Positions 1-10,303 of a stretch of 64,000 nucleotides of DNA are shown here, one piece after another. Positions within the stretch are counted from its first letter, which is position 1. Each line of letters begins with the position of its first letter. The notes beneath the pieces are model-generated. The model had not been told where the DNA came from, did not search any database, and worked only from the letters and a program-made list of their open reading frames with translations. A program made the translations under genes and the position numbers. Source of the DNA: Spirodela intermedia (lineage: Eukaryota > Streptophyta > Magnoliopsida > Alismatales > Araceae); the NCBI GenBank assembly GCA_902729315.2, contig LR746277.1, positions 5,523,001-5,587,000 of the forward strand. Reading direction: 5' to 3'.

Positions 1-22
1 CTGAAATTTCTTTAAGGTAGTA

Positions 23-25
<3 letters not shown>

Positions 26-67
<42 letters not shown>

Positions 68-75
68 CTCTCTCT
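26..75. repeat. (CT)n microsatellite
   Basis: An almost pure CT dinucleotide run with one interruption. It lies immediately 3' of the CYP73A stop codon, so it is probably in that gene's 3' UTR. Confidence 0.9.
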
Positions 76-1909
76 ACGACGAGGACAACTTTGGGGGGTT
101 GACTGGCTGGAAGACGACGACGGAATGCTTAGCGAGATGGAGGCTGAACTGGCCGCCCTTCTCGGTGACGTCCACCTTGCCCTCCCCCGGCGGCGGGAGG
201 AGGCGGAAGGCGGCGACTAGCTTGCCGACGACGAGGGCGAGGAGGGGGAGAGCGAGGATGATGCCGGGGCAGCTCCGGCGGCCGACCCCGAAGGGCAGGT
301 AGCGGAAGTCGACCTTCCCCCCGGCAACCGCCGCCTCCGTTTCTCGCTCCTCTTCCAGGAACCTCTCCGGGCGGAACTCGGAGGGGTCCTTCCACCAGGC
401 GGGGTTGTTGGCGAGCCACCAGGCGTTGACCACGACCTTTGACTCCTTGGGGATGTCATAGCCGCCGAGCTTGGCCTCCTCCAAGTTCATGTGGGGGACG
501 AGGAGCGGGATGGGCGTGTGCAGCCGCAGAGTCTCCCTCACCACCGCCTGCAGGTACGGCAGCCGGGGGAGCTCCGCCTCCGTCAGCGCCGCCCCCCTCA
601 GGACGCCCTCCAGCTCTCGCCGGAGCTTCGACTGCACCTTCGGGTGGTTGACCAGCTCCGCGATGGCCCACTCCATTGACCACAGGGTTGTCTCGATGGC
701 TGCACCGACGATTTTGTCATATAGTTAGAGAGAAAGCTAGAGTTACAGAGAAAGAGCGGAAGAGAGGGGGGGGTTGGGACTCACCGGCGACGTTTATGTT
801 CTCGACAATGTAGAGGACGTTCTCGGGGCTGATCTCCCCGTTCATCTCGGCCTCGAGGATGTGGTCCATGGCGCAGCTGAGCTTCTTCTGCCGATTCTTC
901 TCCCCGACCGCGAGCGCCTCCCTGCGGACGACCCACGCCACCGTGATGAGAGAGAGGTGAGACGGAGGGAGGACATATGAGGGAGAGAGAGAGAGAGAGA
1001 GATGGAGAGGGGCGGGTACCTCCTCTTCTGGATGTAGTGGGCGTTGAAGAAGGCCAGTCGCCTGGTCTGGAGGTCCCGGCAGCGACGGAGATAGCCGCGG
1101 AGGAAAAGGCGGAGGACGGGGATGAAGTCACCATAGTTGTACTCGAAGCTCTGGGCGAGCCTGCTCCTCTCGGAGTTGAACTGGGTGGCCTGCAGGAAGA
1201 GGGGGTCCCTCACGGACTCGAACTTCGTGTCGAACATCATCCTGTACATGACGTTGTACAGCATCAGCTGCAACCGCCGCCGCACGACCACGCCCTCCGG
1301 CCTCGCCCACTCGCCCCCGCCGGCGCCGCCCAGGTCCGCCACCGCCAGGTCCATCTCCTCCTCCCACATCCCCCGGTACTGCTGCACCACCTTGTTTGTG
1401 AAGAAGGGCATCGTCATCACGCGCCGCATCTTCCGCCAGTGGTCGCCGTAGACGGTGAACACCATGTCCTGCCCGCCGCCGGTGAAGATGTCGAAGACCA
1501 TGTTCCGCGGCCGCGAGCCGAACTCGACCCCCTGCGTGTGGAGCACCTCGGTGGCGAGCTTCGGTTCGGAGACCACCACCAGGTTCCGTGCCCCCAGCCG
1601 GAGGAGGAAGACGCCCCCGTACTTGCCGGCCAGCGACGCGAGCAGGCGGTGGTTCAGGTCATTGCCCACCTGCAGCCAGTTGCCGAACACCGGCAGGGAC
1701 AGAGGACCGGGGGGGAGGTTCCTCAGCCGCCGGGAACCAGACACGACCGAGGGGATTATCAGAGCGAGGAGGGCCGGGAGGGAGAGCCACGCCGGAGTGG
1801 GGGAGGAAGACGGCGACACGAGAGGTAGCAGGAGGTACTTGGCGACCGAGAGGATGAAAACGGCGAGGAGTATCCCGGAGAAGACGGTCTTTCCTAGAGC
1901 AAGAGCCAT
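74..1909 (-). CDS. C4H: Trans-cinnamate 4-monooxygenase (CYP73A, C4H), class II
   Basis: ER-bound cytochrome P450 that hydroxylates trans-cinnamate to p-coumarate, the second step of the phenylpropanoid pathway leading to lignin and flavonoids. Three exons: 1020-1909, 785-921 and 74-699, all with GT-AG introns, giving 550 residues. The N-terminus (about residues 5-60) has two hydrophobic stretches before the proline hinge [12 protein letters not shown]; this long form marks class II CYP73A. Other family marks are the I-helix AAIETT across the exon 2/3 junction, the K-helix ETLR, the PERF motif (FRPERF) and the heme loop [10 protein letters not shown] with its cysteine ligand. Intron positions agree with the usual three-exon C4H structure. 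The start is the first ATG, about 80 bp below a TATA box. The gene looks intact. A different P450 family is very unlikely. Confidence 0.96.
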
Positions 1910-1988
1910 GGCTGGTGGGACTTCTCACTCACTTTCACTTGCGGGTTCTACGTCCCTCCCCTGCGGACAGCCCTGTTCCGAGCTGCTG

Positions 1989-1995
1989 ATTTATA
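1989..1995 (-). promoter_or_regulatory. TATA box of the C4H gene
   Basis: TATAAAT on the minus strand, about 80 bp upstream of the C4H ATG. This spacing is normal for a plant core promoter with a short 5' UTR. Confidence 0.65.
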
Positions 1996-2206
1996 AGGAG
2001 AGGGCATGTGAACCGAACGAGAGAAGAGGTCGAGGAAGGAGGAGTTCCACGGTTTTACGGGGCAGAACCAGTGGGCTATCCTAAACCAGTTAGGAGACGC
2101 CATTTTTTTTATAGTCAACCAGATTCCCATACGGTAGGTGGACCGATGTGGGTGAGTCAGACAATGTCAAAACTCCGCGCAGTGCTCTTTTGGATGCCAC
2201 GGCGTG

Positions 2207-2228
2207 GGTTGGTTGTGGACGACCAACC
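2207..2228. promoter_or_regulatory. Inverted pair of AC elements (ACCAACC) upstream of C4H
   Basis: GGTTGGT at 2207-2213 (ACCAACC on the minus strand) and ACCAACC at 2222-2228 face each other, about 300 bp upstream of the C4H start. ACCAACC is the AC-II motif bound by R2R3-MYB regulators of phenylpropanoid and lignin genes. That these sites act on C4H is inferred from position and from what is known of C4H/PAL/4CL promoters. Confidence 0.6.
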
Positions 2229-2414
2229 CGGAATCCTGGGTTTTGACCTGGCAGTCTCCACCAAACTCTCTCACGTCCTTATCACTCACAAAACCTTCTA
2301 AAAGAGGTCATTCGGTAGTAGCAGAATCCGGCCATCTCTCGGGCCTGGGCATATATGTACCAGAGCGACAAAAATGGCGGGGTCGGTGGGTGGGTCTCCC
2401 TGCTCCTCGCCGGT

Positions 2415-3617
2415 TCAGTCCCAAGTGCCGCTCAAGAGGGGCTTGACAGAGGCTGAATCCCCCAAGGACTGGATCAGATCGGAGCACGGGGGTGCTCCCT
2501 CCTCCGTCTTCAGGTCGAGGCCCAGCTCCGCGTCGATGTCGTCTGACGCCGAGATCAGCAGCAGCTCGCAGCCCTCGTAGTTGAGGAAGTCCGGCGGGTC
2601 GGCCGGCGCGAAGCGCAGCCCCCCGAGAAGGCCCTGCAGGCGAGCGGGGAACGCCGCCCTGCGCTTGCCCTGCAAGCCCCGGGACCGCCCCGAGTCGGCG
2701 CCGCCCCGCTCCGGGTTCTTGATCTGGATGACGAAGGACTCCTCCCGCTCCACGTTGAGCGCCTCCTGCGGCCCCGCCGGAGGAGGCGCCGCAGGAGGCG
2801 CCGGAGGGAACTCCAGTCTATAGACGAGGTGGGTGTGGGCGTCGCTGCGCCGCTTGTGCCTCAAGATGCGGTACACTCCCTCTGCCAGGGCCCTCGCCGG
2901 AGCTCTGCGCCGGCGCCCCCGAGTCGCCGTCTCGTACTCCTCTGAAACAACAACTTTGCCCCGTCAGAGGACAAGAGCCAAAGGAAAGCTGCACATTTCC
3001 CTCCTTCACCAGGAAGTACCTCCTCGCAGGGCCGTCTTCAGGTCCTCTGGATCCTTGGTGACCATCTCCACGAACCCCCAGTAAGGGGCGCCGCGTTGAC
3101 TCGGATCCGGAAGGCTCTTCCGACCCATGACGATGAACCGGTGCAGCGTCTCCTCCTCGATGTTGACTTTCTGGGTTGTGCACCGCACCGCATCACGATC
3201 CAAGAAACTAGAAGAATGAGTCAAGGAACACCTTCCCTCGAACGGCCAACAGTCGATATGAACCCACCTCGCTGCCGCGGCCGCCTTCGCTTCCCCTTTC
3301 TTCAGTCGCCTCGACGATCCTCTCTCCCCCGCCGCCGCCGCCGCCCTCTTGCTCCTTGCCGCCTTCGTCCTCCTGCTCCTTCCTGCTGCCGCCACCCTCC
3401 TGCTCCTTGCTGCCGCCTTCCTTGCCGGAGCCCGCCGTCTGCTTCTCCTCCACGGCCCGTTCGCCGGACTGCGGGCGCAGGACGATGTACAGCCGCTGGA
3501 CGTCGTCGGGTTCGTGGGCCTCCTCTCTGTCTACCTTTGGCCGGTAGAAGAAGAATATATCTCCTCTCTCCTGCAGACACGCAGTTTTCTCACCAAGAAC
3601 AGCCCCTCAAACTAGTG

Positions 3618-3654
<37 letters not shown>

Positions 3655-3709
3655 CCTGGATCTCAACTTCAGGATCAGGCCTCGTCTTCGTCTCGTCACC
3701 CTGTCCCAT
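2415..3709 (-). CDS. Conserved plant protein of unknown function, four exons
   Basis: Exons 3656-3709, 3268-3570, 3020-3170 and 2415-2941 join in frame to 344 residues. The start MGQGDE was chosen because only this frame splices into the conserved segments DIFFFYRPKV and DDVQRLYIVLRP. Later conserved-looking blocks are FIVMGRKSLPDPS, YWGFVEMVTKDPEDL, EGVYRILRHK, the HTHLVYRLEFP stretch, EALNVEREESFVIQIKNP and DPPDFLNYEGCELLLISASDD. I recognise it as a family widespread in land plants but know no function, and see no catalytic motif, signal peptide or membrane segment. Between blocks 1 and 2 lies low-complexity Gly/Glu/Lys/Gln sequence (about residues 55-110), probably a disordered linker. A scrap of exon 2 and intron 1 is duplicated near 7.8 kb. 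Exon 3 begins at a CCCAG acceptor; a neighbouring TCTAG acceptor was not used because it does not keep frame. Confidence 0.8.
3620..3652. repeat. (GA)n microsatellite in intron 1 of the unknown gene
   Basis: A GA run directly next to the exon 1 donor site at 3655-3654. The matching GA run survives in the duplicated fragment near 7,885-7,912. Confidence 0.85.
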
Positions 3710-5185
3710 TTCTCCTTCCCTCGTTCTTCCTGCTCCTGCCGCACTCCGTCCGTTTCCTTCCCGGAGAAGGGGCAAGAGCTCGGTTCCGAGAGTGTGGCTT
3801 CTGAATCTAATGGCGGCGGCGGGGGGCGGTGGAGGGCGACGTGGACGCCTGCATGGCAGGCATACACGGAAGCCACGTTGCGCCCTTACAACCGTCTTCT
3901 ACTCGCTTGACAATTAGCAAGTCAACCGCCTGACCCATTGAAATGCAATCATATTTATATTATATTTTTAAAAAAATATAGTTTCAAACATATATTTATA
4001 TTTCATATATTACTGAGGAGTTTACCGTTAGACTCGTCAGGTTCCTGCCCTGCCGTTGACGGTGAGCGTGCTTTCCTGTAATGGGGTTTCAGAATGCATT
4101 TTCGAAATCTCCTTCTGAGGGCAGCGCCATCAACGTGGGTTTTTTCAAATTCTAGGTCTGTTCTGCTCCGCCGACGATCGCTATCCCTCTGGTTCCTTCT
4201 CTGGTCGGATCGCTCGCTGTTCCTTTAACCCCCCTCCAGTGGCGCGCTCTCTTCTGCAAGGATCAGGTTCTCTCTCGCTCTTCTTCCTCTTCCCCTATCT
4301 CTGGTTCCGCCTGTGCGACCCTGGCACTTCGTCCGGCCATGATGTTCTCAGAGTGCTCCTTGAAAGGGTACTTGACGGCTACATTGTCGAGTCTCGTCTT
4401 CTGGTGATTGGTGGTGGAGGAAGTTCCTCCCAGTATAACGTCGGGAAGGGTTTTTTTTTTTTGCTGCTCTTGGGGGATATATTGCCGTGAAGACACTGAT
4501 CTCTGCAGTCTTGTTCTCTGTTACCTCCTCTTCCGTTCTTGATCTTCGAACTGTCTATGCCTCACGTGAAGAAAGAGTGTCTCTCCCTCTCTTTCTCTCT
4601 CTGTCTCTTATCTCATTGCCCTTCTGGATAGGGAGAGTTGGGATCGGCTTAGCCTTCCTGGAAAGGAATGGTGGAAGAATGCTAGCGAGTAAGAGTTTGT
4701 CGTTCACCCTGAGTACCATAATATCCCTCCTCCGTGAATAGAACAGACGCCGCCATAGTTTTTAGCCTTTCCCTATTAACAATAAACTGCCGCCTATAAT
4801 AGTAAGATAAATCTGCTTTTGTAAAAATGTGATTTACCTGAAATAAAACTTCTTATATGCTATGTGATCAAATGGATAATTTTGGATTGTGAATTTTCGT
4901 TCTTGACTGAATTAGTTTGAATTCTTCAAAAAGCGAGAGCAGTGTCTTCAAAAAAAAAAATTAAAAAAACAAGTCATGTGCTACTGGAGATCAAGAATAA
5001 GGCAGGTCACCCAAATGATCACTAAATAAATTAATGAAAATCATATGTTCCTCGATCCAAATTCTTTCGCCTCCATTTTACCTTCCTTTATCTCTGTGCT
5101 CGCTGACTTTCCATATGCATCTTGATCTGGGTCATCGAACAAGTTTCTTTTGGTGTCACAGGGTTTTTTTTTCCTATCAGCAATA
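3710..5185. other. Intergenic region between the unknown gene and CDT1
   Basis: It holds the promoters of two divergently transcribed genes. 3868-4010 is GC-rich then strongly AT-rich and is duplicated near 7,908-8,050. 4150-4740 is pyrimidine-rich and could contain a non-coding leader; an 83-codon open frame at 4239-4490 resembles nothing I know. 4740-5140 is AT-rich with poly-A runs. No further gene is seen. Confidence 0.5.
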
Positions 5186-7171
5186 ATGGAACAGGAGAAA
5201 TGCAAGGAAGGGAGGCAAGCGACGATTCAATACAGATGTGAAAAGATATGTGCTCATACAGAGGAGCACATTGTAGCCAGTACCCAGAGAAAAAATAATG
5301 ATGAGATGAAACACCACGACGGCAGTCTTGCTTCTCCAACACCAGAGAAGAGAATTCAGCCCCCAAGGAGTAGACAAAGCAAGGAGCACCGCTACCAGTT
5401 CAAGCAAGAGGAAGATGCTTCAGAGACGACTTCCGGCACGGATGATGACCATGCTTTGACGATTGAAACCTCTCAAAGCGGCGGTTGCAGGGATACTCCG
5501 GAAGTGAAAAATAGCCATCTAAGGTCTCCTTTCCCTAGTGAACTGTTAAAAGAAAATACAAGACAACTTTCAGAAAAGTAAGTCAAAGGGATAGATAATG
5601 GGTATATTATTTGCTCCGTCTTCTCCTATGAAATATTGACTAAATAAGTGACCTCATTATAACAGATACAAGATACTAGCTGAGCTATTTGACCAAATGA
5701 TCGTATCTGTGAGGCTTCTTCGCCTCAGGAAGAGGCTGGCTAGCTTCTACAATGTCAGTACTCAAGTGGAAATATTGACCAAGAAGTGAGTATGAATAAC
5801 TAGCTCTCTAATTTTTGCTAGAAATGCTAAATGAGAAGCCGATGATGCTTATGATGCATCCAGGAAATTCTTGTTGGGTAATCTTGCCCAAATGAAGTAT
5901 TTGATTCCTGAAGCCATTTCTGCTGAGAAGATCCTCGTTCATGACGAGTCAAGCCTCTGCATGAAGCCGGATCTTAAGATTTTTTTAACAGTGGATGCTG
6001 TCAAGAGCTTATGGAGCTTGCAGCAAGCCTCAAATGCCAACTTGTGCCAATTTTTTCGAGCCAGACTCCTGGATTTCATAAATTCGCACCCAGAGGTATT
6101 GACTTTCATATTCCCCTTTTATCGTTCGGTGGAATAGATTTCATTTTACTCTCAAACTTTGGGAACAGGATGCTGATATTCCAGAGGCGCCTCTACCGGA
6201 TACATCAAGCCACAAAAACTTTGAGAAGTCTTCCAGTCAGCTGCCCGTGGCATCACCCGTTGACCAAATCCAGTTGGTTTCTGCTGATGAGAATCCTTCA
6301 CCATTGGGTGTTGCATCTCACTTTTCCCCGTCTTTCAGCAGATACCTTTCCCAGAAAGTTCTCGACCCTGATGAGCGAATGGCCGAGCCATGTTCTTCCT
6401 CCGTGTCAAGGATCTCTGATATCGCAGTACGTGAAAGCAATGAGGATCCCGAAACTCATCTGAAGGACGGTTCCCGTTCCTTCTCTCACAAGGCATGCCC
6501 TACTGAAGACATATCAAGCCCCATGAAGCTCATTTCAGAGAAGTGTGAAACCTCAGTCAACGTCAGTCAACTTGATGACAAGACCCCTGTGAAACCGATC
6601 TCGATGCCGGTCAAACTGATGACAGAGACGCCGGTGCTGTCAACGCCTAAAAGACCAGTAGGCACCCCCGATGTGAAGTTAACCAGTCAAACTGTGACGC
6701 CAGGTCTTTCTGCCCGTAGAGCCTTACTCTACTCTCCTTCAAAATCTGATGAAGAAGGGTCATCTCTTCAGGCCGACGGCAGTCGAGAAACCAGAAGATG
6801 CCATGCTGCTGATGTACGATTCGTATGCTTCCCTGGCTTGGTGACCGACTTTTGCACGGGACATTATCCGATTTAGTTTACCCGTAAAGTTGACTTTTTC
6901 TTGTCTTGGGAGATCTTTCTTTCTTCCCCCCGTCGAGAACCTTGACTTTTCTTGTCCACCGGGTTCAGAAGATTGCAGCATGCACTGGGGAGCATGTTGA
7001 CCTTGGATCAAGTGGCAGGCGAGCTCTGGCGTCTCTGCCAGATACATTTGACACCATCACCTTCGTCTTCGGTGGGTCAAACTCATCCTCAATCACAAAG
7101 CAGGAGCTCGTGCACAAGATCATCTCCTACAACTTAAACGTAGAGGATCGACGTAGATAATCTTTTCTTGG

Positions 7172-7234
<63 letters not shown>

Positions 7235-7534
7235 CTAACTCTCTCATGGTGACAGGCGAAGTGGAGGAGCAGCTTAGCTTGTTGGAGGAGCTGGTACCAG
7301 ATTGGATTTGCAGCAAGATGATTTCCACAGGAGACTTAATGTACTGGTGAGTGGGTGGGTCTCCCACAGACAATTTACGGCGGGAGATTCTGTAAATTTT
7401 TATGATGAAGATCCCACTAGTCCTCTCTCGTACTGATGATAATAATTAATTTCTATGATTTTCCCTACCCATGCAGCATCTCGAGGGCATCTGATCCGAA
7501 AAGTGTCCGAGCGAGGCTCGTTGAAGCTCTATGA
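5186..7534 (+). CDS. CDT1: DNA replication licensing factor CDT1
   Basis: CDT1 acts with CDC6 and ORC to load the MCM2-7 helicase on replication origins in G1. Exons 5186-5577, 5666-5785, 5864-6095, 6169-6822 (or 6813), 6969-7152, 7256-7346 and 7477-7534 join to about 576 residues. The central winged-helix (geminin-binding type) domain spans exons 2-3: YKILAELFDQM, LRLRKRLASF, TQVEILTK, LAQMKYLIPEAI and the MKPDLKI stretch. The C-terminal MCM-binding winged helix spans exons 5-7: SITKQELVHKIISYN, DRREVEEQLSLLEELVPDW. The N-terminus and the middle (exon 4) are Ser/Pro/Thr-rich and probably disordered, with several TP and SP sites that could be CDK targets, as is known for the family. Exon 4 has two in-frame donors nine bases apart; the outer one (GTATGC) is the one conserved in the downstream copy. 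An earlier in-frame ATG at 5150 is possible. Confidence 0.92.
7174..7230. repeat. (CT)n microsatellite in CDT1 intron 5
   Basis: A pure CT run, 26 bp upstream of the exon 6 acceptor, in the position of the polypyrimidine tract. The paralogous intron at 9046-9147 also has a CT run, but a much shorter one. Confidence 0.92.
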
Positions 7535-7784
7535 TGCTGTCTTTTCCCCTCAAGCCCCCCGAAGCTTTTTTTTTGGGGAGAGAGAGAGAGAGAGAGAAGA
7601 GAGAGAAGAGAGATTTCCAAGTCAGCTTGTTTGGATTGCTGAACTCAAGACTGATGGGTTCGAACTCCCCCATTGATTCCGGTGACGGGAGCGGCCGAGG
7701 TTAGATCCAAAACCTCCCTAATTACTGCCATCTGGTGCAATTATGAGACGCTTGAGCTGTGCGGATGGAATCAAAGATATAATA

Positions 7785-7881
7785 TGGTATGAAGTACAGC
7801 TCCTGGACGTCGCCGGGGTTGTGGGCCTACTCTTTGTCTACCTTCCGCCGGCAGAAGAAGAATATATCTCCTCTCTCAAAC

Positions 7882-7885
<4 letters not shown>
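7785..7885 (-). pseudogene. Duplicated fragment of the unknown gene (exon 2 start and part of intron 1)
   Basis: This stretch aligns over about 90 bp with 3481-3570, the region coding DIFFFYRPKV to RLYIVL in the unknown gene, with many substitutions. A GA run follows, as in the original intron, and then sequence matching the upstream region near 3868-4010. Exon 1 and everything downstream of the first part of exon 2 are absent, so it cannot make the protein. It is the left edge of a tandem duplication that also contains the partial CDT1 copy. Confidence 0.8.
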
Positions 7886-7907
<22 letters not shown>

Positions 7908-7912
<5 letters not shown>

Positions 7913-8050
7913 GCCACGTTACGCCCTCACAGACAGACCTCTTCTACCCGCTTGAGAATGAGCAAGTCAACCGCCTGACCCATTGAAATCCAGTCATATT
8001 TATATTATATTTAAAATTAGAGTTTCTGAATATGTGATATTTATATATTT
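7908..8050. repeat. Second copy of the intergenic segment at 3868-4010
   Basis: Shared text includes GCAAGTCAACCGCCTGACCC, then CATTGAAAT and an AT-rich tail. Order and orientation are the same as in the first copy, which supports one tandem duplication event. Confidence 0.85.
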
Positions 8051-8355
8051 ATATTTCATATGAATATATAAATGTACCGGCTTCCTTTTTTGTCACAGCT
8101 CACTTGTCTTCCTAGCGGCAATCGTGGGGACAGGAGAAGTGCGGGGAAGGGAGGCTATGAGCAATGGGCGAGTGGGTTATGAAGAATAATCGGGGGAGAG
8201 CGCGGAGCGAGAGAAGAATATGAGAGAGAGAGAGAGAGAGAGCGTGGTCGCGAACGGCCGCCATCTACCTAGGAGAACGTTTATCGGTGGTCGACTAGGA
8301 GAAAGGCTAACGGGGCTTTTGGAGTGGAGAGAGAGGAGAGAGAGAGAGAGAGGGC

Positions 8356-8415
8356 TATAAAAGACAGCGTGGCCCTGTCGAATGGCCGCCACCCACCTAG
8401 GGTTCCGAACCCTAG
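8356..8415 (+). promoter_or_regulatory. Promoter-like TATAAAAG plus telo-box ahead of the truncated CDT1
   Basis: TATAAAAG at 8356-8363 is followed 45 bp later by AACCCTAG at 8408-8415, the telo-box typical of plant 5' leaders of cell-cycle and ribosomal genes, then a pyrimidine-rich leader. This sequence replaces the lost exons 1-3. Function is inferred from motif and position only. Confidence 0.4.
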
Positions 8416-8528
8416 CTTCTTCATTTCTCGGGCGTTCGCCTTGATTTCTCGCTTCCCTTCTGCCTCTCGATCCGGTGTCTCATCACAGAACTCCTGTGAA
8501 ACCCATCGGCCAAACGGATGACAGAGAC

Positions 8529-8619
8529 GCCGGTGCGGTCAACGCCTGGAAAACCAAAGGGCACCCCGATCTGGAGTTGGCCGGCGCGGTCAACGCCCGG
8601 AAGACCAAAGGGCGCCCCC
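8529..8619 (+). repeat. 39-bp tandem duplication inside the CDT1-like exon 4
   Basis: Segments at 8529-8567 and 8580-8618 are near-identical (each begins GCCGG(T/C)GCGGTCAACGCC), with a start-to-start distance of 51 bp. The intact CDT1 has a single such segment near 6,630. Confidence 0.8.
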
Positions 8620-9460
8620 GTTCGGTCCGTCGGCGCTTGTTCATGTCTCCTTCAAAATCTGACGAAGGAGGGTCGTCTCTTCAGGCGGAGGTCAGCGAAG
8701 AAACCAAGGCCCATTTGCGAATCGTATGCTTATTTGCATGTCTGCAGGGTCTCTCTATCATGTAAATCATCACCATTCTTCCATGGCTCGGTGATTGACA
8801 TTTCCACGGGAAAATTACCCATCAAGTTGACTTTTTGCTTCATAAAGTCCTGAGACCCCCCCTTCCACTTAGCCAGGATAATGTAGCAGATCCTTGGGAG
8901 CACGTTGACCTCAACCCAAGTCAGCAAGCTCTGGCCAATACATTCAACAGCATCTTGTTCATCGTCGGTCGGTCAAACTACACGATGACAAAGCAGGAAC
9001 TCGTGCACAAGATCCTCTCCTACAACTGCGACGTGAAAGACCGACGTAAAATCATCTTTTTCTTGCTTTATTGCATGCTGTTTCATACGGATTCCAATGC
9101 TCTCTCTCTCTCTCTCTCTCTAACTCTTAACTCTCCCATGGTGGCAGGCGAACTGCAGGAGCAGCTTACCTTGTTGGAGGAGCTGGTTCCGAACTGGATT
9201 TGCAGCAGGATGATGCCCACCGGAGACCTGATATACCGGTGAGTGGGCAGGTCTCCCACAGACAATTTTACGGAGGGTGGTTTCGGTAAATTTTCCAGAA
9301 GAACAACATCCCATTGATGATAATAATAATAATAATAATTAATCTCTATGGTTTTTCTAACACATGCAGGATCTCGAAGGCGTCTGATCCAAAGTTTCTT
9401 CGAGCGAGGCTCCCTGAGCTCTGTGATGCTGTCTATTCCCCTCAAGCCCGAAGCTTCTAC

Positions 9461-9462
<2 letters not shown>

Positions 9463-9496
<34 letters not shown>

Positions 9497-9880
9497 CCCA
9501 TGTTTTGGGGTGATGGATCAAATATATAATATATATAAAATTATTTATTTGATTTTGATATTATACAAAACATCATTAAAAGATCTACGGGAATATTTAA
9601 TAATTGAAGCAAGGCCCCGCGGTGGGCTGGGCCCATCTCAGAGCCAGGCCCGAGGGGACGAAGCGGGCCGGGCCGGTTTCGGAACCCGGATACTGAAAAT
9701 ACGAGTAAAACGATAATGTCACTAAAATGGAGTAAAATATTTTTAAATATAAAATGGATAAACACGAGGGTTGTTGCTGACGTAATAATTGGAATACAAA
9801 TGATAATTACCATCATCCCCTGGATAAAAAACCATTTTCGGGAAAACCTGGGAGCAAGTGACGTGGCAGGGACTGGGCTG
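9463..9880. other. Intergenic region before CAC2
   Basis: A GA run at 9463-9494 is followed by AT-rich DNA and a GC-rich patch at 9605-9690. No gene is seen. The CAC2 leader probably begins around 9.9 kb, where pyrimidine-rich sequence starts. Confidence 0.5.
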
Positions 9881-10303
9881 ACGTGTTCGAGGGAGCCCCA
9901 TCCAATGGCAGCAGCGGACGAGATCAGAAAGGCAGGCAGGCACACTCGGCAGCTTCCACTCTCCATCTCACCTCACGATTCCGGCGGAGAGCCCAACGTT
10001 GCGCCCCCACTCCTCCTCGATCCTCGAATTCATCGAACCTTCCTTCATCCGCTTCCTCGCAGATTAAGCCGTCTCTGGTATCGTCCATCCACTCGTCTTG
10101 CCCTCCGGCGGCGAGAGATCTGACGGATCTCCTAGGTGCGACGGTATTCTCTCCCGGGGTCGCCTTCCACCTCGCCTGATCCGTTTTTACTGCGTTTTTC
10201 TAGGTAGATTGGGTCGAGATTGAGTGTTTCCGTACTTGAATTGACTTCCGTTCTCTCTGTTGAGTTTTTTTGTTCTTTTGTTTTGTTTTCCTTCTGTCTC
10301 AGG

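Larger units (their letters stand above)
8110..9463 (+). pseudogene. 5'-truncated CDT1 copy; C-terminal exons still open
   Basis: Residual exon 1 start at about 8112-8160 resembles 5173-5222, but the ATG is replaced by GTG. Exons 1-3 and most of exon 4 are then missing. Homology resumes at about 8480 with the end of exon 4 (donor at 8724), and continues with exons 8877-9045, 9148-9238 and 9370-9463, with all splice sites and phases conserved. The joined C-terminal frame has no stop: it keeps the winged-helix core (TKQELVHKILSYN, EQLTLLEELVPNW) and ends in a tail of about 13 residues that the intact copy lacks. From an in-frame ATG at 8643 it would give 144 residues. The upstream part of exon 4 is frameshifted relative to the intact gene and contains a 39-bp tandem duplication. 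Most likely a pseudogene, but a C-terminal-only product is possible. Confidence 0.8.

Noticed and set aside
977-1828. A 283-codon plus-strand open frame across CYP73A exon 1
   Set aside because: It is the antisense shadow of a GC-rich exon, with Arg/Pro/His-rich low-complexity translation. The minus strand encodes a clear P450.
3096-3917. A 273-codon plus-strand open frame over the unknown gene
   Set aside because: It overlaps exons 1-3 of a spliced minus-strand gene and translates to Arg/Pro-rich sequence with a GA-repeat-encoded stretch. It is an antisense shadow.
4239-4490. 83-codon open frame between the unknown gene and CDT1
   Set aside because: No similarity recognised, and the pyrimidine-rich DNA makes Leu/Phe/Ser-rich frames by chance. 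It may be part of a non-coding leader.
5150-5185. Upstream in-frame ATG of CDT1 as the start
   Set aside because: It would add 12 hydrophobic residues coded by a T-run. The ATG at 5186 gives a normal N-terminus, but the choice is not certain.
7640-7680. GGTTCGAACTCCC resembling a tRNA T-arm
   Set aside because: No matching acceptor stem, D-arm or anticodon arm can be folded around it.
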